Below, piece after piece: positions 26,568-34,131 of a DNA stretch of 64,000 nucleotides. Within the stretch, counting starts at the first letter, position 1, and every line of letters starts with the position of its first letter. The stretch spans positions 78,698 through 142,697 of the forward strand of contig NZ_NCQY01000023.1 in the NCBI RefSeq assembly GCF_002894645.1, given 5' to 3'. This stretch comes from Salinibacter altiplanensis. GTDB lineage: Bacteria > Bacteroidota > Rhodothermia > Rhodothermales > Salinibacteraceae. A program made the translations under genes and the position numbers. The notes under the pieces are model-generated. The model searched no databases. It was not told the DNA's origin and saw only the letters and a list, made by a program, of their open reading frames with translations.

Positions 26568-27518
26568 ATGCCTGATGCTTCGCTCCCCGGCGTTCACCAC
26601 GTTACGGCCCTGTGCGGCGATGCCCAGGAGAACCTCGACTTCTACGTGGGCGTGCTCGGCCTGCGCCGCGTCAAGACGACCGTCAATTTCGACGACCCGA
26701 CCACACATCACCTCTACTACGGCGACGCTGCCGGCCGCCCCGGCTCCACGCTAACCTTTTTCCCTTGGCCGCAAGCCACAAGCGGACGAGGCGGGGCTGG
26801 CATGGTGCACACCGTCGCGTTCGCCGTGCCTCGGGGCTCCCTGGCCGGTTGGCACGACCGCCTGACCGCGCACGGTGTCGAGCCGGAGGAGAAGACCTAC
26901 TTCGACGAGCCGTGCCTCCACTTTTCCGGCCCGAGCGGCCTGCCGCTGGCTCTGGTGGCCACCGCCCCTGCTGAGGATGCTCGGCCCTGGACCGATGGCC
27001 CGGTGCCCGCCAACCGCGCAATCCAGGGGATCCACGCTCCGGTCCTGCCTGTCTTCTCCGACGACCGAACCCTGGAGCTGTTTACGGACGTCTTTGGCTG
27101 GGCCCGGGCCGGGACCGACGGCGACCGTGTACGTCTCCGGGGCCCCGGCACGGGCGTCGGCACCACAGTGGACCTGCTCGTCCGCGACCGCCACCCGTCC
27201 GGTCGCATGGGCCGGGGCACCGTGCATCACATCGCCTTCCGGGCGCCGGACGACCAGGCCCAGCGGGCGTGGCAGTCCATCCTGCGGGAGCACGGCCTGC
27301 AGGTGACCGACGTCAAAGACCGCCACTACTTCCGCTCCGTCTACTTCCGCGACCCGGACCGCACCTCGGGCCTGCTCTTCGAGATCGCTACGAACGGGCC
27401 CGGCGTTCACGTCGACGAGGACGATGCGGAGCTTGGCCGGTCCCTCGTGCTGCCGGAGCACCTTGAGTCGCGCCGCGCCGAGCTGGAGAGGGTTCTTCCC
27501 AGACTCACCACCCCTTGA
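26568..27518 (+). CDS. Ring-cleaving dioxygenase of the VOC family (MhqO/MhqA-like)
   Basis: A 316-residue protein with two vicinal-oxygen-chelate halves. The first begins LPGVHHVTALCGDAQENLDFY (metal-binding His) with FYVGVLGLRRVKTTVNFDDP and HLYYGDAAGRPGSTLTFFPW. The second begins IQGIHAPVLPVFSDD and contains GTVHHIAFRAPDD and YFRDPDRTSGLLFEIATNGPG, with the metal-binding Glu. This is the layout of the Bacillus MhqA/MhqE/MhqO family that acts on hydroquinones and catechols. The next gene, 38 bases on, encodes a carboxylesterase like MhqD, as in Bacillus mhq operons. A role in quinone or electrophile detoxification follows from that pairing and is an inference. Confidence 0.82.
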   Translation: MPDASLPGVHHVTALCGDAQENLDFYVGVLGLRRVKTTVNFDDPTTHHLYYGDAAGRPGSTLTFFPWPQATSGRGGAGMVHTVAFAVPRGSLAGWHDRLTAHGVEPEEKTYFDEPCLHFSGPSGLPLALVATAPAEDARPWTDGPVPANRAIQGIHAPVLPVFSDDRTLELFTDVFGWARAGTDGDRVRLRGPGTGVGTTVDLLVRDRHPSGRMGRGTVHHIAFRAPDDQAQRAWQSILREHGLQVTDVKDRHYFRSVYFRDPDRTSGLLFEIATNGPGVHVDEDDAELGRSLVLPEHLESRRAELERVLPRLTTP

Positions 27519-27556
27519 CGTCGCGCCCTACGCACTTCCTTTTTTCTTCGGTCGTT

Positions 27557-28213
27557 ATGAGCACGGACGCCCCCCATCAAGACCAGCCCGTACACACCGG
27601 CGGAGCCCCGCTGAGCGACGCCCAAGCAGCCCTCGTGCTGCTGCACGGACGCGGCGCCTCCGCCCAGGGCATGCTGCGCCTCGTCGACGCCCTCGACGTG
27701 CCGGATGTCGCCTGCCTCGCCCCCCAGGCCCGCATGCGGTCGTGGTATCCCCAGTCGTTCATGGCCCCTCGCACCGAAAACGAGCCCGAGCTCTCCTCCG
27801 CCCTCGACACCGTCGGCACTGTACTCGACCGGGCGGAGGACGCCGGGCTCGGCCCCGAGCGCACCGTCTTGCTCGGGTTCTCGCAGGGCGCCTGCCTGGC
27901 CACCACATACGCCGCCCAGAATCCACGACGCTACGGCGGCGTCGTTGGACTCAGTGGCGGCCTCATCGGCCCCGAGGACGCGTCGTTCGACGACGACGGC
28001 TCCCTCGACGGCACGCCCGCCTTTCTCGGGTGCAGCGACGAGGACCCATACATCCCCGAGTCGCGCGTGCGGGAGACGGACGACGTGCTTCGGGCCCTGA
28101 ACGCCAACGTCACCACACGCATCTACGAGGGGATGGGACACACCACCAACGACGACGAGCTTCAACGCATCCAGGCGCTTCTCCACCGCTGCGTCGACAC
28201 ACGTGCAGCGTAG
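27557..28213 (+). CDS. Phospholipase/carboxylesterase family hydrolase (MhqD-like)
   Basis: A 218-residue alpha/beta-hydrolase. The start at 27557 (MSTDAP) is preferred; 14 codons upstream are open but overlap nothing useful. It begins with AALVLLHGRGASAQGML (oxyanion loop). The triad is Ser109 (GFSQGA), Asp163 (SDEDPYIP) and His195 (GMGHTTND). The short family length and GFSQG elbow match the YpfH/MhqD group of carboxylesterases. It likely shares a transcript with the ring-cleaving dioxygenase just upstream. The substrate is unknown. The gene is convergent with the lipoprotein gene at 28341. Confidence 0.85.
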   Translation: MSTDAPHQDQPVHTGGAPLSDAQAALVLLHGRGASAQGMLRLVDALDVPDVACLAPQARMRSWYPQSFMAPRTENEPELSSALDTVGTVLDRAEDAGLGPERTVLLGFSQGACLATTYAAQNPRRYGGVVGLSGGLIGPEDASFDDDGSLDGTPAFLGCSDEDPYIPESRVRETDDVLRALNANVTTRIYEGMGHTTNDDELQRIQALLHRCVDTRAA

Positions 28214-28340
28214 CGCCTCCGTTCGCCCACCTCGCGACGCGACGATCGTTGTCGCCGTGAATGCCCGGGCCGGGGGACATCACACTTGATGCCGGGCCTG
28301 AGATGTCAGTGTCGAAGGATGCCTTCCGGCGACGAATCAC

Positions 28341-29954
28341 TCATCCGCCCGGCGGGGGAGGCGGGGCCAGGGCCTCAACCGTAATTGTCACCGTGGCCTC
28401 GTTGGCGACCCATCCGTCCTCGTCAGTCACCGTGTAGGTGTATTCATCCGTGCCGATAAACCCTGGCTCGGGCGCGTAGGTCACCGTGCCGGCCGACGCG
28501 TCGACGCGCACCGTCCCGTGGGCCGGCCCGCCCTGGACCCGTACCGTGGACGCGTTGAGGGCGCCGTCCGGGTCCCGATCGTTGTCCAGAACGGCCGTCG
28601 TCGTCGCCTCTCGCTCCGTCGTTTTGTCGCTGTCATCGGCGGCTGTGGGCAACTGGTGGCCGCCCGTTCCACAGCCCTGCGCCGTGCCCATCTTCAGTGC
28701 CACGACCGTTCCGTCGCGGCCGGCGGCGTAGACGTGACAGCCCACCCCGACGACACGGTGGATCGGAGGCGCAGCGCCCATGAGGGCCCCAAGGTTGATG
28801 GCGCCCACGTCGCGAAGCCCGGTCGCCGGATCGCCCGGATCGAGACCCTCTCGGCCCACCTGGTACACGTCGAGGCGGCCGTCGGGCCGGGCGGCGTACA
28901 CGAGCCCAGACGGCTCGTTGGGCACCGCCGGGTCCTCTTCATGGAGAGAGACGCTGGTGTACGTCGGGCCCTCTCGGCGGAACAGCACGTCGCCGTTCGT
29001 GGCGTCGAGGACGGCCACCCCGCCGGTTCCGAGTGCCAGAAACAGGCGGTCTCCCTCCAGAACCGCGTCTCTCCAGACCTGCAACTGCTCCACACGCTCA
29101 TCCTCGAGGCCGGACACCTCCGTAAGGGCCCCGTCGTCTTCAATCGGCCCCGCGTACACGCCTCCGCCGCGGTCGGCCACAAACAATGCGCTCGGCGTGG
29201 TCTCCACGGATTCGAGCGCCGCCCCGGAAATGTCCCGACGGGTTCTGTCGTCGAGGGCCACGCCAAACTGGGACAGCGCCTCTCCCCCCGACACGGCGTA
29301 GGCCTCGTGCTTGCCGTCACGCTCCGGGGCAACGGCGACACCCTTTCCGACGGACCCCGTCAATCCCGTGACGGTGGCCTGCGGGGCCTTCATCCCGTCG
29401 ACTTTCAGCAGGGAGGCCGGGGTGCCCCGAAGATCGCCGTTGTACGCGGATGGGCGCAGCCCCCCAGTCAGGTACAGTGCCTCATCGTCTTCATCGTACG
29501 CCACGTCCTCCACGTCGAGGACATCGCTGCCGAGCCCACTCGGGGCAAGGAGCGTCGTCGGATCGCTCGCGTCGAGGCGATCAATGCCCCCTCCAAAAGG
29601 TCCTCCGGGCGTTTTGTACCCGATGTATATTGTGCCGCCCGCGTGGACGAGGGCCCCCACCCGCATGGTGTCACGGGGCGGGGCCACCCGTGTCACACTC
29701 GCCAGCGCAATGCGCATCGATCCGTCTGTCGACGGAAGATCGGGGGAGGCGGCACGGGTCAGCGAGGCGGTCTTGCGGAGACCCGTCATCCGTGCCCCCA
29801 AGTCATCGGTTTTCTGGAAGAGCGACGAGGCGCTTTCCGAAGCGGTCCCCGGTTCCGTTCCCATGGGCATGGTCCCGTCGCAGCCGCTGAGCACGAGGCC
29901 CAGGGCGAGAACGGAAAGGAATGGGCGAACCGCATTGGGGATACGAACACGCAT
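28341..29954 (-). CDS. Large surface lipoprotein with C-terminal Ig-like/cadherin-like domain
   Basis: A 537-residue lipoprotein; the ATG at 29954 gives a signal ending LVLSGC (Cys ~residue 24). A GTG 11 codons earlier is possible. The central ~330 residues show beta-propeller-like repeats (VGALVHAGGTIYIGYK, DVAYDEDDEALYLTGG, LFLALGTGGVAVLDATNGD, GLVYAARPDGRLDVYQ), as in the LVIVD or quinoprotein-like class. Residues ~455-530 form a bacterial Ig-like domain (VLDNDRDPDGALNASTV ... VTYAPEPGFIGTDEYTYTVTDEDG). It ends in a poly-Pro tail. Function unknown; probably ligand binding or adhesion at the outer membrane. No operon partner. Confidence 0.75.
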   Translation of the reverse strand: MRVRIPNAVRPFLSVLALGLVLSGCDGTMPMGTEPGTASESASSLFQKTDDLGARMTGLRKTASLTRAASPDLPSTDGSMRIALASVTRVAPPRDTMRVGALVHAGGTIYIGYKTPGGPFGGGIDRLDASDPTTLLAPSGLGSDVLDVEDVAYDEDDEALYLTGGLRPSAYNGDLRGTPASLLKVDGMKAPQATVTGLTGSVGKGVAVAPERDGKHEAYAVSGGEALSQFGVALDDRTRRDISGAALESVETTPSALFVADRGGGVYAGPIEDDGALTEVSGLEDERVEQLQVWRDAVLEGDRLFLALGTGGVAVLDATNGDVLFRREGPTYTSVSLHEEDPAVPNEPSGLVYAARPDGRLDVYQVGREGLDPGDPATGLRDVGAINLGALMGAAPPIHRVVGVGCHVYAAGRDGTVVALKMGTAQGCGTGGHQLPTAADDSDKTTEREATTTAVLDNDRDPDGALNASTVRVQGGPAHGTVRVDASAGTVTYAPEPGFIGTDEYTYTVTDEDGWVANEATVTITVEALAPPPPPGG

Positions 29955-30250
29955 GGCGCGGAGCGGAGCGTTTGGGCGAAGAGCCACGAACCGAGGTCAT
30001 CGCGCCTCTTTGGCTCTTGGCCGACGCCGTAGGAGCCCTCCGAGAGCGCCCCCATATGATGGCAAATCCACAACAGATGTGCGGGTAGATATTGCGCAAA
30101 CCCATGTATAGATCTGGTGCCCTCGTGTGGACCCTTTGCACAGATCGCATACAGATTTGACGGTTTCGTGCATTTCCGGAATCTCGGGGCTGCAGACGCC
30201 TCTCCTACCCAGCAGTGCCACCGCCCCCGGCCCCAAAAATGCACATCCGT

Positions 30251-30658
30251 TTACGCCTCGATGGACTCCGGGACGTCCGGCGTGAGGGCAGACTGCGTTC
30301 GCTCCCCCTCCGCGTCGGTGTTGCCCGCCGACCGGACCTCGACACACAGCTCCGGCACGACGGGACTCGCCTCCGCGTCGTCGGGAATTTGGCTCCACCG
30401 ATCCTCGGAGAGCCACACCACGTCCGGCACCTTCACCCCTTTAGTCGTCTGTACGGCGAACTCGACGGCACGACGGCCAGGATGATCAAGGTGTTCGAGC
30501 AGGAGTTCCCCGATTCACATTTGGAAATGTCCGTGGAACAGTGTGTGCGGGCTCAAGAGAAGCTGTCCGTGTCTGTTCGTCTCAATTTTGAAGGGGAGAT
30601 CCCGCAACTGTGGATCACGTAGGGCACGCTTCCAGGTGGATTGAGCCGTAGCATCCAT
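30251..30658 (-). pseudogene. Decayed Uma2-family endonuclease gene
   Basis: Reading the minus strand from an ATG at 30658 gives MDATAQSTWKRALRD and then DLPFKIETNRHGQLLLSPHT and LFHGHFQM, followed by an in-frame TGA at 30515-30517. The same frame continues with IGELLLEHLDHPGRRAVEFA, VQTTKGVKVPDVVWLSEDRW and PELCVEVRSAGNTDAE, then ends GERTQSALTPDVPESIEA at a TAA (30251-30253). These are Uma2 (DUF820) blocks, including the PD and ExV parts of the PD-(D/E)xK nuclease core. The segment normally between NTDAE and GERT (about 25-30 residues, with KRALYLEAGAEEVW-like sequence) is missing. A premature stop plus an in-frame deletion of the catalytic region make this a pseudogene. Uma2 genes are often mobile and multicopy in such genomes. 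Confidence 0.8.
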
Positions 30659-30737
30659 GTGATCGGGCTCTCCGATTCAGAAAATAGCGTGCAAATCGTA
30701 CCGGAGACTTCTACGGCCGACCCCGACCGCCCTCTCC

Positions 30738-33215
30738 CTACAGCACGTCCTGCGTGTCTACGTCGATCGCCACGTGGTAGCCGTTCGGCGGCGCGCCGTG
30801 GGCGTCGCGCGTCCGGCGCAGGGCCGTCTGGAGCGGCGCCGGGCTGCCACCGCGCACCTTCAGGAGGGTGCGGTAGCGGTGCTGCTTCTTCACGCGCTGG
30901 ATGAAGGCGGGCTCCGGCCCCATCACCCCGGCCGGCCCCGCGTGCTGCCGCAGCTGCTCCGTCCAGTTCTCTGCGAGGCGCTCCACGCGGGCCTCGTCCG
31001 GCCCCCGAAACTCGACGGTGGCCACGTGGCCGAACGGCGGGTAGCCCAGCTCGCGGCGCTCGGACAGCGCCTCCGCCGCGAAGCCCTCGTAGTCGTGCTC
31101 CTGCGCGTAGCGGAGGGCCATGTGGTCCGGGTTGCGAGTTTGGAGAATCACCTCCCCGGCCAGTTCTCGGGTCCGGCCCGCCCGGCCGGCCACCTGTGTG
31201 AGGAGCTGAAACGTGCGCTCCTCCGCCCGGAAGTCGGGAAAGAGGAGCCCCACATCGGCGTCCACCACGCCCACCAGCGTCACGCGGCTGAAGTCGAGCC
31301 CCTTGGCGATCATCTGCGTGCCGAGCAGGATGTCGGCCCCGTTTTCGAAGCGGCGGAGGAGGTCGCGATGGCCGTGCTTCTGGCGGGTGGTGTCGCGGTC
31401 CATGCGGAGGACCGTCGCGTCGGGGACGGCGTCGTCGAGCTCCGCCTCCACGCGCTGGGTGCCTGTGCCGATCTGGGAGATGTTGTGCCCCCCGCACTCC
31501 GGGCACTGGCGCGGGACGCGGTCGGCATGGCCGCAGTAGTGACACCGCAGCTGCTCTCCTTCACCATGTCGGTGGAGCGTGAGGCTGACGGAGCAGCTCT
31601 GGCACTCAGGCACCCAGCCGCAGTCTTCACACTCCAGCACCGGCGCGTAGCCACGTCGATTTTGCAGGAGGATGGTCTGCTCCCCCCGCTCCACCCGCGT
31701 GCGGATGGCCTCCCGGAGCGGATCGGCCAGGGCCCCGTCCAGCTGATGCTTTTTGCGCTGCATCGTGAGGTCGAGGACGCGCACGTCGGGGAGCGCGGCG
31801 GTCTTGCCGGAGTCATCGGGCACACGCTCCGGCAGCTCGAGCCGCTCGTACTTGCCCCAGCGCGCGTTCATGGTGCTCTCCAGGCTGGGCGTGGCCGACC
31901 CGAGGATGCAGACGGCGTCGCTGCGGTGGGCGCGCATCACCGCCACGTCGCGGGCGTGGTAGCGCGGGGCCGGGTCAAACTGCTTGTAGGAGGTCTCGTG
32001 CTCCTCGTCGACCACAATCAGCCCGAGGTCCTCCAACGGCGCGAGGACGGCCGAGCGTGGGCCAATGGCAATGGCGGCGTCGCCCGCCCGCAGTCGGCGC
32101 CACGCGTCGTAGCGTTCGCCCCGGTTCATCTGCGAGTGAAGGACGGCAATCTCATCGCCAAAGTGGGCCCGGAAGCGCTGGACGGTCTGGGGCGTGAGCG
32201 CAATCTCGGGGACGAGGATGATGCCGGTGCGCCCTCTCGCCCGCACCGCCTTGAGGGCCCGGATGTAGACCTCGGTCTTGCCACTCCCGGTGATGCCGTG
32301 GAGCAGGAAGGTGCCGTAGCGATGGGCGCCCACCGCGTCGGTGACAGCGTCGAGGGCCTCCTGCTGGGCCGGGAGCAGGTCGTGGTCCGGCGGCGCGTCG
32401 GGCGGGGGCAGGTCGTCGAGGGGCGAGCGCATCACCTCCTTCTCCACCAGCTCCACCATGCCCTTCTCCACCAGGCTGCGGACGGTGGAGTACGAGGCAT
32501 CGGCCCGCTCCATCACGTCGACGCGGCGCGGCGCGGGCGTGCCTTCGGCCCGGAATCCCGCCAGCGCCCGAATCGTGGCCCGCTGCTTTCCGCCACGGAG
32601 TTGCTCGATGAGATCGTCCGGCGCATCGTTGTGCTGGAAGGCGGGCGCGAAGCGGAGGTGCGTCTCCGTCTTGGGCGCCACCTGCTCGTCGGAGAGGGTT
32701 GTCTCCATCGCAACAGCCCCATCAGCGGCCATGCGGCGGATCAGGGCGAGCGGGACGGCGGGCCCCAGGCGCTGTCGGACGGCTGCGAGGGTGGTCTCGT
32801 CGTGCGCCGCCAGGTCGTCGAGAACGGCCCGCCCCACATCGTGATCGGCCCACTCGCCGGGATTGGCATCGGTGCGCGTGAGGCGGTGCTCCGTCTCGAC
32901 GGTGGTCCCGGCGGGCAGCACGGCCTTCAGCGCCTCCCCCCAGGGACAGACGTAGTAGTCGGCAATCCACTCCGTAAGCCCCAACAGCTCTTCGGTGCAC
33001 ACCGGCACGTCGTCGAGCACGTCCAGGACGGCCTTGACCTCAAAGTCGAGCGTCTCGGCCGGGGGGCCCTCGTCCACGATGACGCCGGTAAGGCGCCGGT
33101 TTCGAAACGGCACGAGCACCCGTGCGCCCGTCTGCGCCATGCCCACCAGCGCCTCCGGCAGGCGATAGGTAAAGGCCTGATCGAGCGGGCGGGGCAAAAG
33201 GACGTCGACGGTCAC
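30738..33215 (-). CDS. priA: Primosomal replication-restart helicase PriA
   Basis: An 825-residue 3'-5' DNA helicase that reloads the replisome at stalled forks. The N-terminal 3'-DNA-binding domain begins MTVDVLLPRPLDQAFTYRLP. Motif I is GITGSGKTEVYI, motif II VVDEEHETSYKQ, and motif III is GSATPSLES. A zinc module with eight Cys follows (CEDCGWVPECQSCSVSL, then LRCHYCG and QCPECGGHNI). Helicase C-terminal motifs include GTQMIAKGLDF and VAGRAGR. It ends with the C-terminal domain (HVAIDVDTQDVL). All domains are intact. The NusG-like gene lies 95 bases upstream on the same strand. Confidence 0.95.
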   Translation of the reverse strand: MTVDVLLPRPLDQAFTYRLPEALVGMAQTGARVLVPFRNRRLTGVIVDEGPPAETLDFEVKAVLDVLDDVPVCTEELLGLTEWIADYYVCPWGEALKAVLPAGTTVETEHRLTRTDANPGEWADHDVGRAVLDDLAAHDETTLAAVRQRLGPAVPLALIRRMAADGAVAMETTLSDEQVAPKTETHLRFAPAFQHNDAPDDLIEQLRGGKQRATIRALAGFRAEGTPAPRRVDVMERADASYSTVRSLVEKGMVELVEKEVMRSPLDDLPPPDAPPDHDLLPAQQEALDAVTDAVGAHRYGTFLLHGITGSGKTEVYIRALKAVRARGRTGIILVPEIALTPQTVQRFRAHFGDEIAVLHSQMNRGERYDAWRRLRAGDAAIAIGPRSAVLAPLEDLGLIVVDEEHETSYKQFDPAPRYHARDVAVMRAHRSDAVCILGSATPSLESTMNARWGKYERLELPERVPDDSGKTAALPDVRVLDLTMQRKKHQLDGALADPLREAIRTRVERGEQTILLQNRRGYAPVLECEDCGWVPECQSCSVSLTLHRHGEGEQLRCHYCGHADRVPRQCPECGGHNISQIGTGTQRVEAELDDAVPDATVLRMDRDTTRQKHGHRDLLRRFENGADILLGTQMIAKGLDFSRVTLVGVVDADVGLLFPDFRAEERTFQLLTQVAGRAGRTRELAGEVILQTRNPDHMALRYAQEHDYEGFAAEALSERRELGYPPFGHVATVEFRGPDEARVERLAENWTEQLRQHAGPAGVMGPEPAFIQRVKKQHRYRTLLKVRGGSPAPLQTALRRTRDAHGAPPNGYHVAIDVDTQDVL

Positions 33216-33310
33216 CAGGCGGGAAAGACACTTGTTCGAAACGACACGGTCCCCCGTACGGGCCGCCGGGGCGTGGGTGCCGGGCCGCCGTCCCGCACAT
33301 CCCTCTGGAC

Positions 33311-33844
33311 CTACCGCTGCGTATCCGACGTCGTCTGGACCCAGTCGGCCGCCACCTGAATCTTGACCGCCTGCCGCACGGCCTGCACCCGCACCAGGAG
33401 ATAGGTCTGTCCCCGGTGCTGAAGCACCTCGCCCGCGAGGCCCTGCAGGCGTTCGGGGCCGCCCGTGATCGTGACGGTCTCGCCCACCGCCGGCCGCAGG
33501 TTCGCCGTCGAGAGCCGCTCGGGCACCGCCTGGGCCTTCTGGAGGCGCTCAACCGTCTCTTCGCGGAGGCGGGCCGGCTCGCCGTCGAAGTGCACGCAGC
33601 GTGCAATGCCGTTCGTGCGGAGCACGCGCAGGCGGTCCTTTTCGTCGACCCGGGCGAAGAGGTAGTTGCGGAAGAGCGGCTCGGTCACTTCCTTCTTGCG
33701 GTCGGACCACTGCCGCACCTCCGTTCTCTTCGGCACCATCACGTCGATGCGCCGCTCGTCGAGACGGGTTTCGCACTTCTTCTCGGCCCGGGCCCGGGTG
33801 TAGAAGACGCGCCAGACGCGATTGTCGTCGGAAGACGTGCTCAT
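33311..33844 (-). CDS. NusG-like transcription antiterminator of the UpxY type
   Basis: A 177-residue protein with an NGN domain (WRVFYTRARAEKKCETRLDERRIDVMVPKRTEVRQWSDRKK at about residues 10-50, then EPLFRNYLFARVD) and a C-terminal KOW motif (VTITGGPERLQGLAGEVLQHRG). This is the layout of NusG paralogues such as UpxY/RfaH-like factors, which in Bacteroidota promote elongation through capsular-polysaccharide operons. No polysaccharide operon is nearby; the gene stands alone upstream of priA. Its targets cannot be told from the window. It is not the housekeeping nusG, which is normally next to secE and rplK. Confidence 0.8.
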   Translation of the reverse strand: MSTSSDDNRVWRVFYTRARAEKKCETRLDERRIDVMVPKRTEVRQWSDRKKEVTEPLFRNYLFARVDEKDRLRVLRTNGIARCVHFDGEPARLREETVERLQKAQAVPERLSTANLRPAVGETVTITGGPERLQGLAGEVLQHRGQTYLLVRVQAVRQAVKIQVAADWVQTTSDTQR

Positions 33845-34131
33845 GACGCGGACAGCTGTTGGGGCTGAAATTCGGGGAGCGACAGGGATGCGCGAACGGC
33901 GCGATTGCCCTCGCGCCGAGGCGAGTACGGAATTGCCCTTCGTATCGTCTTCTTCCCCATTGCGGCACGGGGAGAATCGTTCCCGCCTCGACCACCGGCG
34001 ACAGAACCATACGTACTTCTCCGTGAGCGTAAACGCAACCGGCAGCCACGGCTACACCGCAACGGGCCCCGCACGGACACAGGAGAGAGGCAGGCCCAGG
34101 AGAGAAACGGAAATGCCGGGGCACTGTCTCC

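Noticed and set aside
30774..33359. 861-codon open frame on the + strand
   Set aside because: It is antisense to priA. GC-rich third positions create such frames; no homologous motif is present.
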